A DNA stretch of 8,711 bases from Chitinophagaceae bacterium (GCA_009996555.1 JAACZX010000076.1:1-8711); one strand, 5' to 3'; positions 1-7,800 are shown, numbered from the stretch's first letter. Notes: generated from the sequence alone by a model not told the origin. Numbers and translations are program-made.

Positions 1-962
1 ATCATCCGTTGGGTGTTGGTATGTTGGGTATGCATGGTAACTATGGTCCAAACTTATTAACGAATGAATGTGATGTATTGATCGCTGTTGGTATGCGTTT
101 CGATGATCGTGTAACCGGTCGTTTAGATAAATATGCAAAGCAGGCGAAGGTGATCCATTTGGATATTGATCCTGCAGAAATTGATAAGAATGTAAAGACA
201 ACCGTTCCTGTTTGGGGCGATTGCAGGGAAACATTGCCGATGCTGACTGCATTAGTGGAAAGCAAAGTGTATCCGCAATGGTTGCAGAAATTCCATGATT
301 GCATGGAAAAAGAAAAGGCAACCTGTATTCAACCTGAGATGAATCCTGAAGGTGACATCTTAACGATGGGTGAAGTAATTAAAACACTCAACGAGTTAAC
401 AGCAGGCAATGCCATTGTGGTAACGGATGTTGGTCAGCACCAGATGGTGGCCTGTCGTTATGCAAAGATGAATCAAACAAAAAGTAATATCACCAGTGGT
501 GGTTTGGGAACAATGGGTTATGCATTGCCTGCAGCCATTGGTGCAGCGTACGGTGATCCAACACGTACAACTGTTGCAGTAATTGGTGACGGTGGTTTCC
601 AGATGACATTGCAGGAGTTGGGGACGATCATGCAATTCAAACCAAACGTAAAGATTTTGATTTTGAACAATCAGTTCTTGGGTATGGTGCGCCAGTGGCA
701 GCAACTGTTTCATGAAAAGCGTTATTCGTTTGTGGATATCACCAGTCCTGATTTTGTGCAAGTAGCAAAGGGATATTACATCGATGGACAACGCATCAGC
801 GAACGTGCACAACTAAAAGATGCATTGAAGACCATGCTTGATCATAACGGCAGTTATTTGCTGGAAGTGATGGTAGGCAAAGAAAACAATGTATTCCCGA
901 TGGTGCCACAAGGCAGAGGGGTTGCAGAAATTGTATTAAGTAAAGAAGAAATAGCCCCCTAA
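1..962 (+). CDS. ilvB: Acetolactate (acetohydroxyacid) synthase large subunit, 5'-truncated by window edge
   Basis: Catalytic subunit of acetohydroxyacid synthase, the ThDP-, FAD- and Mg-dependent enzyme that condenses two pyruvates to acetolactate, or pyruvate with 2-oxobutanoate to acetohydroxybutyrate, the first common step to valine, leucine and isoleucine. The frame is open to the left edge: the first complete codon is at base 3 and the protein begins HPLGVGMLGMHG, a conserved stretch in the middle of the enzyme, so the N-terminal pyrimidine domain is missing and the TTG at 9 is not a real start. The remaining 319 residues hold the end of the central FAD-contacting domain (VGMRFDDRVTGR, then DIDPAEI) and the whole C-terminal ThDP domain: GGLGTMGYALPAAIGA near 491-540, and the ThDP/Mg motif from GDG (585-593) to NN (666-671), followed by FLGMVRQWQ. 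The C-terminus VFPMVPQGRGVAEIVL is family-typical. The last two codons (Ala-Pro) and the TAA lie inside a palindromic repeat. ilvN follows after 87 bp. Identity is very secure. Confidence 0.97.
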   Translation, partial: HPLGVGMLGMHGNYGPNLLTNECDVLIAVGMRFDDRVTGRLDKYAKQAKVIHLDIDPAEIDKNVKTTVPVWGDCRETLPMLTALVESKVYPQWLQKFHDCMEKEKATCIQPEMNPEGDILTMGEVIKTLNELTAGNAIVVTDVGQHQMVACRYAKMNQTKSNITSGGLGTMGYALPAAIGAAYGDPTRTTVAVIGDGGFQMTLQELGTIMQFKPNVKILILNNQFLGMVRQWQQLFHEKRYSFVDITSPDFVQVAKGYYIDGQRISERAQLKDALKTMLDHNGSYLLEVMVGKENNVFPMVPQGRGVAEIVLSKEEIAP

Positions 963-980
963 ATCCCCCGGAGGGGACTT
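954..980 (+). repeat. REP-like GC palindrome, copy 1 (forward orientation)
   Basis: A GCCCCCT head is followed by the hairpin TCCCC-CGGA-GGGGA (964-977; 5-bp stem, 4-nt loop) and then ACTT. It has the same design as three other copies in the window: an asymmetric C-rich head, then a C-run/G-run hairpin. The head overlaps the end of ilvB, supplying GCC CCC TAA. Similar C-run/G-run palindromes are common between genes in Bacteroidota, as far as I know. It reads on the + strand and pairs in inverted orientation with the copy ending at 1115. Repeat identity is visible directly; mobility is inferred. Confidence 0.7.
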
Positions 981-981
981 G

Positions 982-1011
982 CAAACACTCCGATAATTTT
1001 TTGAGTGTTTG
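982..1011 (+). other. Hairpin between ilvB and ilvN
   Basis: A perfect 9-bp inverted repeat, CAAACACTC (982-990) and GAGTGTTTG (1003-1011), encloses a 12-nt loop containing a run of T. No T-run follows the stem, so it does not look like a standard intrinsic terminator, and ilvN downstream should be co-transcribed with ilvB. It directly follows repeat copy 1 and may belong to the same element, or may act on the mRNA (processing, stability or attenuation). The structure is visible; any function is unproven. Confidence 0.5.
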
Positions 1012-1049
1012 TGAACGGTAAACAAATTAATAAAGAGCAAAATTGAATT

Positions 1050-1700
1050 ATGAATAAGATATTATTTAATCAGACTGCTGCCCAACTCTCCCCCACCGGG
1101 GGAGGCGGAGGGGGCCGTCAGGAATTCACCATAACGGTATATACAGAGAACCAGATCGGTTTATTGAACCGCATTGCGATTCTCTTTTCAAAACGTAAGA
1201 TCAATATTGATAGTTTGAACACATCGCCCAGCGAAGTGGAAAGTGTGCATCGTTTCACAATTGTGATCAACGAAACAGAAGAAGTGGTGCGTAAACTTTG
1301 TCGCCAAATTGAAAAGCAGGTGGAAGTATTGAAAGCATATTATAATACAAACGAAGAGATCATTTGGCAGGAACTGGCGTTGTACAAAGTGCCAACAGAA
1401 ATTATTGCAGAGGAAGTAAAGGTTGAACGTTTGTTGAGCCAGTATGGTGCAAAGGCCGTTGTGATCCGTAAAGATTACACCGTGTTTGAAGTGAGCGGTC
1501 AACGTGATGAAACAGACAGCTTCATTAAAGTATTGGAACCATACGGGTTAATCGAATTCGTTCGTAGTGCAAGAGTAGCCATCATCAAAGCAAGCGATGG
1601 CTTCCACAAAAAACTCAAGGAGTTTGAATACCGTGAGCCAAGTGAAGAAGTGATCGAGAATGAATACCTGGATAAGAACGAAGAGGTGTTTGAAATGTAA
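1050..1700 (+). CDS. ilvN: Acetolactate synthase small (regulatory) subunit with repeat-derived N-terminal extension
   Basis: Regulatory subunit of acetohydroxyacid synthase; it binds IlvB, raises its activity and confers feedback inhibition by branched-chain amino acids. The 216 residues are long for the family (about 160-180 is usual). Residues 1-22 are a low-complexity leader ending SPTGGGGGG. The ACT domain follows at about 26-98, starting FTITVYTENQIGLLNRI, then the C-terminal ALS small-subunit domain at about 103-185 (VERLLSQYGAKAVVIRKDY, EPYGLIEFVRSARVAI), and an acidic tail at 195-216. N34, G37 and N52 align by eye with N11, G14 and N29 of E. coli IlvH, the valine-site region, so valine sensitivity is plausible. 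The leader is encoded by a palindromic repeat that ends exactly at codon 22 (base 1115). ATG 1050 is the only ATG ahead of the ACT domain in this frame, and a TTG/GTG start inside the domain is unlikely. The upstream sequence is A/T-rich with no clear Shine-Dalgarno. ilvB lies 87 bp upstream; ilvC follows after 254 bp. Confidence 0.95.
   Translation: MNKILFNQTAAQLSPTGGGGGGRQEFTITVYTENQIGLLNRIAILFSKRKINIDSLNTSPSEVESVHRFTIVINETEEVVRKLCRQIEKQVEVLKAYYNTNEEIIWQELALYKVPTEIIAEEVKVERLLSQYGAKAVVIRKDYTVFEVSGQRDETDSFIKVLEPYGLIEFVRSARVAIIKASDGFHKKLKEFEYREPSEEVIENEYLDKNEEVFEM
1081..1115 (-). repeat. REP-like GC palindrome, copy 2 (reverse orientation), inside ilvN
   Basis: Read on the minus strand this begins GCCCCCT (1115-1109), has a spacer, and then the hairpin CTCCCCC-ACC-GGGGGAG (1088-1104 on +; perfect 7-bp stem, 3-nt loop). 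It matches the design of copy 1 in the opposite direction. It is read through as codons 11-22 of ilvN, giving the SPTGGGGGG segment. The + strand between 1098 and 1114 has four G-runs separated by single bases, so a two-tetrad G-quadruplex is also possible. Confidence 0.7.
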
Positions 1701-1735
1701 AGCCTCCCCAAACCCCTCCGAAGGAGGGGCTTAGC
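1701..1735 (+). repeat. REP-like GC palindrome, copy 3 (forward orientation)
   Basis: It begins directly after the ilvN stop codon with the head AGCCTCCCCAAA, followed by the hairpin CCCCTCC-GAA-GGAGGGG (1713-1729; perfect 7-bp stem, 3-nt loop) and CTTAGC. Head, hairpin and tail parallel copy 1 (C-run head, AAA, C-run/G-run hairpin, CTT then GCAA). It pairs in inverted orientation with the copy ending at 1882. A strong hairpin right after a stop codon could also protect the 3' end of ilvBN mRNA. No T-run follows, so it is not a classic terminator. Confidence 0.7.
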
Positions 1736-1742
1736 AAGGCGC

Positions 1743-1790
1743 ATGGCCAGCTTATTTGAACAGTTTGATAAAAAGCAAGTGGCTGAATGA
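1743..1790 (+). other. Short coding-like 15-codon reading frame (possible remnant)
   Basis: ATG to TGA encodes MASLFEQFDKKQVAE. It is in the same frame as ilvN, and the sequence from the ilvN stop (1698) through repeat copy 3 to this ATG contains no further stop. The composition looks protein-like rather than random. It could be a former C-terminal end of ilvN separated by the repeat, a small peptide, or chance. It has no run of Ile, Val or Leu codons, so it is not a typical attenuation leader peptide for ilvC. I see no ribosome-binding site. Confidence refers to it having coding origin. Confidence 0.2.
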
Positions 1791-1837
1791 AGATAAAATG
1801 ATGATGTGGTAATTACAATTGATAGTATATAAACAAA

Positions 1838-1882
1838 AGCACCGCTCTTTCTCCTTCGGGGAAAGAGGAGGAGATAGGGGCT
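1838..1882 (-). repeat. REP-like palindrome, copy 4 (reverse orientation)
   Basis: On the minus strand it begins AAGCCCCTATCTCC and continues to a hairpin. On + the stem runs 1845-1854 against 1858-1867, with 10 pairs including one G-U and a 3-nt loop. This is the most diverged copy: its stem carries CTTT/AAAG instead of pure C/G, but the head (AGCCCCT) and layout are preserved. The next bases (1883-1905) are an A/T-rich stretch upstream of ilvC. As a + strand RNA it would form a stable stem, but the following T-run (TTTTT at about 1889) is displaced from the stem, so terminator activity is doubtful. Confidence 0.6.
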
Positions 1883-1905
1883 TATAAATTTTTAAATCTA
1901 AACTT

Positions 1906-1928
1906 TCTTTGCTTGTTGTGAGCAAAGA
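1906..1928 (+). other. Hairpin in the ilvC leader
   Basis: TCTTTGCT (1906-1913) and AGCAAAGA (1921-1928) form a perfect 8-bp stem with a 7-nt loop, ending 26 bases before the ilvC ATG. The remaining leader is A-rich and presumably unstructured, which suits translation initiation in Bacteroidota. It may affect ilvC mRNA stability or translation. I see no convincing Bacteroidota promoter (TTG, then TAnnTTTG about 20 bp later) in 1701-1954, so ilvC may be transcribed from upstream of ilvB. The role is inferred only. Confidence 0.4.
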
Positions 1929-1954
1929 CAAACAAACAAAAAAGAGAAACGAAA

Positions 1955-3439
1955 ATGGCAAATTACTTTAACACACTTCCGCTCAGAGAACAACTTGCAC
2001 AACTTGGTGTATGTGAATTTATGGACCGTAGTGAGTTTGCGGATGGTGTGAATGCTTTATTGGGAAAAAAGATCGTCATCGTTGGTTGCGGTGCACAAGG
2101 TTTGAACCAGGGTTTAAACATGCGTGATTCAGGATTGGATATCTCGTACACGTTACGTAAAGAAGCAATTGCAGAAAAACGTGCTTCATGGAAAAATGCA
2201 ACAGAGAATGGTTTTACTGTTGGTACTTATGAAGAGTTGATTCCAACTGCTGATCTCGTATTGAATCTGACTCCCGATAAACAACATACTGCAGTAATTA
2301 AAGCCATTATGCCATTGATGAAACAAGGTTCTACTTTGTCGTACTCACACGGTTTTAATATTGTGGAAGAAGGTACACAAATCCGTAAAGATATTACGGT
2401 GATCATGGTGGCGCCTAAATGTCCCGGTACAGAAGTACGTGAAGAATATAAGCGTGGCTTTGGTGTACCTACGTTGATCGCTGTGCATCCGGAAAATGAT
2501 CCTGAAGGAAAAGGATTGATCCAGGCAAAAGCATATGCAGCTGCAACCGGTGGTCATCGTGCAGGTGTATTACGTTCATCATTTGTTGCTGAAGTAAAAT
2601 CGGATCTGATGGGTGAGCAAACCATTTTGTGTGGTGTGTTGCAAACAGGTTCTATTCTTGCATTCGATAAAATGGTTGCAAACGGTATTGAAGCTTCTTA
2701 TGCATCTAAATTGATTCAGTATGGTTGGGAAGTGATCACTGAAGCGTTGAAGCACGGTGGTGTTACAGCAATGATGGATCGTTTGTCAAATCCTGCGAAG
2801 ATCAAAGCATTTGAACTGTCAACTGAAATCAAAAATATCTGGCGTCCATTGTTCCAGAAACACCAGGACGATATCATGAGCGGTGAGTTCTCATCAACCA
2901 TGATGAAAGACTGGGCGAACGATGACAAGAACTTGCTCGGCTGGCGTGCGGCTACTGGTGAAACTGCATTTGAAAAAACTGCACCAACTACTGTAAAAAT
3001 TTCTGAACAGGAATATTTCGATAATGGATTATTGCTTGTTGCTTTCGTTCGTGCTGGTGTTGAACTTGCATTTGAAACAATGGTTGCTTCAGGTATCAAA
3101 GCAGAAAGTGCTTACTACGAATCATTACACGAAACACCGTTGATCGCTAATACCATTGCACGTAAGAAGTTGTTTGAAATGAACCGTGTAATTTCTGATA
3201 CAGCAGAATATGGTTGCTACCTGTTCGATCATGCAGCAAAACCAATGCTCACAGAATTCATGAAAACGATCGATACAGATGTGATCGGTAAAAACTTTAA
3301 CGATGGTAAAGATGCCGGTGTTGATAACAAAGAACTGATTGCTGTCAATGATATTCTTCGTTCACATCCTGTTGAAAAAGTAGGAGCTGTATTGCGTAAA
3401 GCAATGACGGATATGAAGAAGATCAGCACTGAGGCATAA
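1955..3439 (+). CDS. ilvC: Ketol-acid reductoisomerase (NADP+), class II
   Basis: Converts acetolactate or acetohydroxybutyrate to the 2,3-dihydroxy acid by Mg-dependent alkyl migration and NADPH reduction, the step after IlvBN. At 494 residues it is the long class II form, with a duplicated C-terminal helical domain, rather than the ~330-residue class I form. The start [18 protein letters not shown] is the family's normal N-terminus. The Rossmann motif [17 protein letters not shown] is at 44-60; R68, K69, R76 and S78 match the NADPH-phosphate contacts of the E. coli enzyme. All catalytic and metal residues known from E. coli fall at the same numbers: H132 (SHGF), K155 (APKCPG), D217 and E221 (KSDLMGEQ), E389 and E393 (YYESLHE), S414. 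It should therefore be active. The start is preceded by an A-rich leader without Shine-Dalgarno. ilvA follows 8 bp downstream. Confidence 0.98.
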   Translation: MANYFNTLPLREQLAQLGVCEFMDRSEFADGVNALLGKKIVIVGCGAQGLNQGLNMRDSGLDISYTLRKEAIAEKRASWKNATENGFTVGTYEELIPTADLVLNLTPDKQHTAVIKAIMPLMKQGSTLSYSHGFNIVEEGTQIRKDITVIMVAPKCPGTEVREEYKRGFGVPTLIAVHPENDPEGKGLIQAKAYAAATGGHRAGVLRSSFVAEVKSDLMGEQTILCGVLQTGSILAFDKMVANGIEASYASKLIQYGWEVITEALKHGGVTAMMDRLSNPAKIKAFELSTEIKNIWRPLFQKHQDDIMSGEFSSTMMKDWANDDKNLLGWRAATGETAFEKTAPTTVKISEQEYFDNGLLLVAFVRAGVELAFETMVASGIKAESAYYESLHETPLIANTIARKKLFEMNRVISDTAEYGCYLFDHAAKPMLTEFMKTIDTDVIGKNFNDGKDAGVDNKELIAVNDILRSHPVEKVGAVLRKAMTDMKKISTEA

Positions 3440-3447
3440 TAATAAGA

Positions 3448-4698
3448 ATGTACACTGTATCAAACATACAATTGGATTTTACCGGCGCCGCACTTCGTAT
3501 AAAAAAAGTAGTGCACAAAACGCCGCTGCAGTTGAACCGCAATCTTTCGAAGCGATACGACTGTAAAGTGTATCTCAAACGAGAAGATCTGCAGGTGGTA
3601 CGTAGTTACAAATTGCGTGGCGCTTATAACATGATGAGCAGTCTGTCGGCTGAAACATTGCAGAAAGGCGTTGTATGTGCAAGTGCAGGTAACCATGCGC
3701 AAGGGTTTGCGTTCAGTTGTAAAAAGCTCAATGCAAAAGGTGTGGTGTTTATGCCCGTGATCACACCCAATCAAAAGATCAACCAAACGAAAATGTTTGG
3801 TGAAGATTATATTGAAGTGCGTTTGGTGGGCGATACATTCGATGATTGTGCTGCAGCAGCAAAAATATATACAGAAGAAAACGGACTGACCTTTATTCCT
3901 CCCTTCGATGATCTGCGCATCATCGAAGGGCAGGGTACCGTTGGCGTAGAGATACTGGAAGAGTTGAGTGATATCGATTACATCTTCGTTCCGATTGGCG
4001 GTGGAGGATTGAGTGCGGGCATTGGTTCGTATTTGAAAACCTATTCACCCAAAACAAAATTGATTGGTGTGGAGCCGGAAGGCGCACCATCTATGAAAGA
4101 AGCATTGAAAGCAGGGCATCCTGTTACAGTTGAAAACATCGATCGTTTTGTTGATGGTGCAGCGGTGAAACGTGTAGGCGATATCCCATTCAGTATTTGT
4201 AAAGATGTGTTGGATGATATGCAGCTTGTTGCTGAAGGAAAGATCTGCTCCACTATTTTAAAGTTGTACAACGAAGATGCCATTGTTGTTGAACCTGCAG
4301 GTGCTTTAAGTATAGCTGCATTAGACAATTCTGCTGATGAAATAAAAGGCAAGACGGTTGTTTGCGTAGTCAGCGGCAGTAATAACGATATTGACCGCAT
4401 GCAGGAGATAAAAGAACGCAGCCTGCAGTACGAAGGGTTAAAACATTATTTCCTCATACGGTTTGCACAACGACCTGGTGCATTAAAAGAATTCGTTAAT
4501 CATGTACTCGGTGAAAACGATGATATTACACGTTTTGAGTACATGCAGAAGCATAACAAGGAAACAGGTCCGGCATTGGTGGGGGTGGAGCTGCGGAGCA
4601 GGTTAGACTATGACGCTCTTTTAACCAATATGAAAAAGTACCAGATCAACTTTACTGAACTAAATAAGAACGACAACCTGTTTGGATATTTAGTGTAA
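3448..4698 (+). CDS. ilvA: Threonine ammonia-lyase (threonine dehydratase), biosynthetic
   Basis: PLP enzyme that deaminates threonine to 2-oxobutanoate, the committed step to isoleucine. The fold-type II catalytic domain spans about 10-325. The PLP lysine is K55 in VRSYKLRGAYN; the substrate loop is SAGNHAQG (79-86); the glycine loop that holds the PLP phosphate is GGGGLSAG (184-191); SGSNND is at 309-314. A single ACT-like regulatory domain covers about 329-416, starting YEGLKHYFLIRFAQRPGALKEF. This makes 416 residues, like the one-domain B. subtilis-type enzyme and shorter than the two-domain E. coli IlvA (~514). The presence of the domain favours the biosynthetic, allosterically controlled enzyme over a catabolic TdcB type. 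Only 8 bp separate it from ilvC, so the two are almost certainly co-transcribed. It ends 166 bp before gltB. Confidence 0.96.
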   Translation: MYTVSNIQLDFTGAALRIKKVVHKTPLQLNRNLSKRYDCKVYLKREDLQVVRSYKLRGAYNMMSSLSAETLQKGVVCASAGNHAQGFAFSCKKLNAKGVVFMPVITPNQKINQTKMFGEDYIEVRLVGDTFDDCAAAAKIYTEENGLTFIPPFDDLRIIEGQGTVGVEILEELSDIDYIFVPIGGGGLSAGIGSYLKTYSPKTKLIGVEPEGAPSMKEALKAGHPVTVENIDRFVDGAAVKRVGDIPFSICKDVLDDMQLVAEGKICSTILKLYNEDAIVVEPAGALSIAALDNSADEIKGKTVVCVVSGSNNDIDRMQEIKERSLQYEGLKHYFLIRFAQRPGALKEFVNHVLGENDDITRFEYMQKHNKETGPALVGVELRSRLDYDALLTNMKKYQINFTELNKNDNLFGYLV

Positions 4699-4864
4699 AC
4701 AGAACGTCACAAATCCGATTGTCCACAACTTAAGTGGGGAAAAAGGGTAAAGGCTAAACAGGTGTTAGTTGATTTATTTGGTAATTTTAAGCGATTGCTT
4801 GCTATAACAGAGCCCAAAACTCTGACTTGAATAATATTTTTTTTCATCAAAACTTGCATGTAGA
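4699..4864 (+). other. Intergenic region between ilvA and gltB
   Basis: 166 bp without a gene. It contains a weak 5-bp hairpin (CAGAG 4808-4812 with CTCTG 4820-4824) and, 12 bases further on, a run of eight T at 4837-4844; this is too loose to call a terminator. I searched for a Bacteroidota promoter (TTG, then TAnnTTTG about 20 bp later) and found only TTTATTTG (4773-4780), with no TTG at the right distance. None of the palindromic repeat family is present here. An ATG directly followed by TAG (4858-4863) sits just upstream of the gltB start in another frame. The spacing suggests gltB has its own transcription unit, but the sequence does not prove it. Confidence 0.5.
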
Positions 4865-7800
4865 ATGGCAGGCAACCAAGGTTTATATAACCCGGCATTT
4901 GAACACGATGCTTGTGGTATCGGCTTCGTAGCGAGTATCAAAGGCTACAAATCACATCAGCATATCAGTGATGCATTAACTGTGTTGGAAAACATGGAAC
5001 ATCGTGGCGCATGTGGCTGTGAAAATAATACAGGCGATGGTGCCGGTATTATGATCCAGGTTCCGCATGAATTCTTTTTTGAAGAATGTTTGAAACTGGG
5101 TGTTCATCTTCCATCATTTGGAAAATACGGTGTGGGTGTTTTGTTCTTCCCGAAAGAAATAAAACTCCGTGAAGAGTGTCGTGATATTTTCAACCGCACA
5201 GCAGAGAAGCTGGGCCTTGAAATTCTGACGTATCGTAAAGTGCCGGTGAATCCTGATGGTATTGGTCCAACGGCGTTGAGTGTTGAACCTGAAATGGAAC
5301 ATGTATTTGTTGCATGTCCTGATCATATCACTAATCCTGATGAGTTTGAACGTAAGTTGTTTGTATTACGTAATCATGCAACACATTTAATTAACAGCAC
5401 TGTAAAGAAAGATGCTATTGGTTTTTACCTTGCATCGCTTTCTTATAAAACAGTTGTTTATAAAGGACAGTTAACCAGTGGACAGGTTCGTGGTTATTTT
5501 CCTGATCTTAACAACAAACGTGTGGTGAGTGCATTCGGTTTGGTACACAGCCGTTTTGCCACTAACACATTTCCTTCGTGGAAACTTGCCCAGCCATTCC
5601 GCTACATTGCACACAATGGTGAGATCAATACATTACAAGGAAATCTCAACTGGTTGAAATCAAGTGAACATGGTTTCTCATCACCCAACTTCACAAAAGA
5701 AGAAATGGAGATGTTGTTGCCAATTGTTTCCGGTGGACAATCTGATTCTGCATGTCTGGATAATATGATCGAACTGTTAACCATGACAGGCCGTTCATTA
5801 CCACATGTAATGATGATGTTGATTCCTGAAGCATGGGATGCAAATGATCAGATGGATCCATTGAAGAAGGCATTCTATGAATACCATGCATCGATCATGG
5901 AACCATGGGATGGTCCTGCTTCAATTTCGTTTACTGATGGAAAGATCATTGGCGCTACATTAGATCGTAACGGTCTTCGTCCTTCACGTTACTGTATTAC
6001 TTCCGATGATCGTGTGATCATGGCAAGTGAAACAGGTGCAGTGTGGGTTGATCCGAAAACAGTTGTAAAGAAAGGTCGCCTGCATCCGGGTAAAATGTTT
6101 GTGGTGGATATGGAGCAAGGCCGCATCATTAGTGATGAAGAATTGAAACAAACCATCTGCTCTCAAAAACCTTATGCAGATTGGTTGAATCAAAATAAAA
6201 TTCGTCTTGAAGAATTACCTGAACCACGTGTAGCGTTTACACATCTGAGTGATGAAAATATTCACAAGTATCAGAAAGCGTTCGGTTATTCTACTGAAGA
6301 TATTGATACCATCATTAAGCCAATGGCAGTTGATGGTAAAGAACCAATTGGTTCAATGGGAACTGATACACCGTTGGCTGTACTCAGTGATCAACCTCAG
6401 CATTTAACTTCTTACTTCAAACAATTATTTGCACAGGTAACAAACCCGCCGATCGATCCTATTCGTGAACGCATGGTGATGAGTCTTGCTGCATTCGTTG
6501 GTAACAATGGTAATTTGCTGGAAGAAGATCCGATGCATTGTCACACTGTAGCATTGAAACAACCTGTATTAACAAGCACCGATCTTGAAAAGATCAGGAG
6601 TATTGATACTGGTAAGTTCCAGGCAAAAACAATCCAGATCTATTTCCGTGCCGATGGTAAACCCGGTTCGTTAAAAGATGGTCTCGATCGTATCTGCCGT
6701 TATGCAGAAGATTCGGTGCGTGATGGTTTTGAAGTATTGATCCTTTGCGATCGTGCTGTGGATAGTGATCATGCTGCTATTCCTTCCTTATTGGCAACTG
6801 CTGCAGTGCATCATCATCTTATCCGTAGAGGATTGCGTGGACAGGTGGGTATTGTTGTTGAAGCCGGTGATGTGTGGGAAGTTCATCACTTTGCATGTTT
6901 GCTTGCGTTTGGTGCAACAGCTATCAATCCATACTTAGCGTTGGCATCTATCCGCAACATGAAAGTGAATGGTTCGCTTGAAACAGATCTTGAGTGGGAA
7001 GTGTTGCGTAAGAATTATGTGAAAGCAGTATGCGATGGTTTGTTAAAGGTATTCTCGAAAATGGGGATCTCTACATTGCAATCGTATCAAGGTGCACAGA
7101 TATTAGAAATTCTTGGTTTGAACCAGGAAGTGGTTGATAAATATTTTACAGGTGCAACAAGCCGTATACAAGGTATCGGGCTTGAAGAAATTGCAAAAGA
7201 AGCATTGGTGAAACATTATTTTGCTTTCAGCAAAAAAGATGTACCCGTTGATCGTTTGCCTGTTGGTGGCGTTTACCAGTGGAAACGCAAAGGTGAATTC
7301 CATTTGTTCAACCCAACAACAATTCACTTGCTGCAATATGCAACAAAGATGAATGACTATGCAACGTTCAAAAAATACACAAAGCATGTAAATGATCAGA
7401 GCGAAAAAGCGGCAACACTCAGAAGTTTATTTGAGTTCAAACGCAATCGCCCTGCCATCAGCATTGATGAAGTAGAATCAGCTGAAGCTATTTACAAGCG
7501 TTTTGCAACAGGTGCCATGAGCTTTGGTTCTATTTCATGGGAAGCGCACACAACATTAGCCATTGCTATGAACCGCTTAGGTGGTAAGAGCAATACAGGT
7601 GAAGGTGGTGAAGATGAACGTCGTTATGATCGTTTGCCAAATGGTGATAGCATGCGTTCTGCCATTAAGCAGGTTGCATCTGCACGTTTTGGTGTAACAA
7701 GTTTATACCTCACCGAAGCTGATGAATTACAAATTAAAATGGCGCAGGGTGCGAAGCCTGGTGAAGGTGGGCAATTGCCCGGTCATAAAGTTGATGACTG

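Noticed and set aside
41..812. Minus-strand reading frames opposite ilvB (41-304 and 396-812)
   Set aside because: They lie opposite a strongly conserved enzyme, have no recognisable domain, and are explained by codon bias of the + strand gene.
1743..1790. Attenuation leader peptide controlling ilvC
   Set aside because: The 15-residue peptide has no isoleucine and only single leucine and valine codons, and there is no terminator/antiterminator pair positioned after it.
1804..1821. TACAATTG (1814-1821) as a Bacteroidota -7 promoter element for ilvC
   Set aside because: It is one mismatch from TAnnTTTG but has no TTG about 20 bp upstream, so the match is probably chance in A/T-rich sequence.
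1955..3439. Recent transfer of ilvC from gammaproteobacteria because of its strong likeness to E. coli IlvC
   Set aside because: To my knowledge long, E. coli-like IlvC proteins starting MANYFN are widespread in Bacteroidota, and the codon use matches the neighbouring genes, so there is no sign of recent transfer.
4808..4844. Hairpin plus T8 run after ilvA as an intrinsic terminator
   Set aside because: The stem is only 5 bp and the T-run starts 12 bases after it, so it does not fit a standard terminator. It is described in the intergenic entry only.
6753..6938. A 61-codon + strand frame within gltB
   Set aside because: It is out of frame inside the continuous gltB coding sequence, with no supporting start region or domain.
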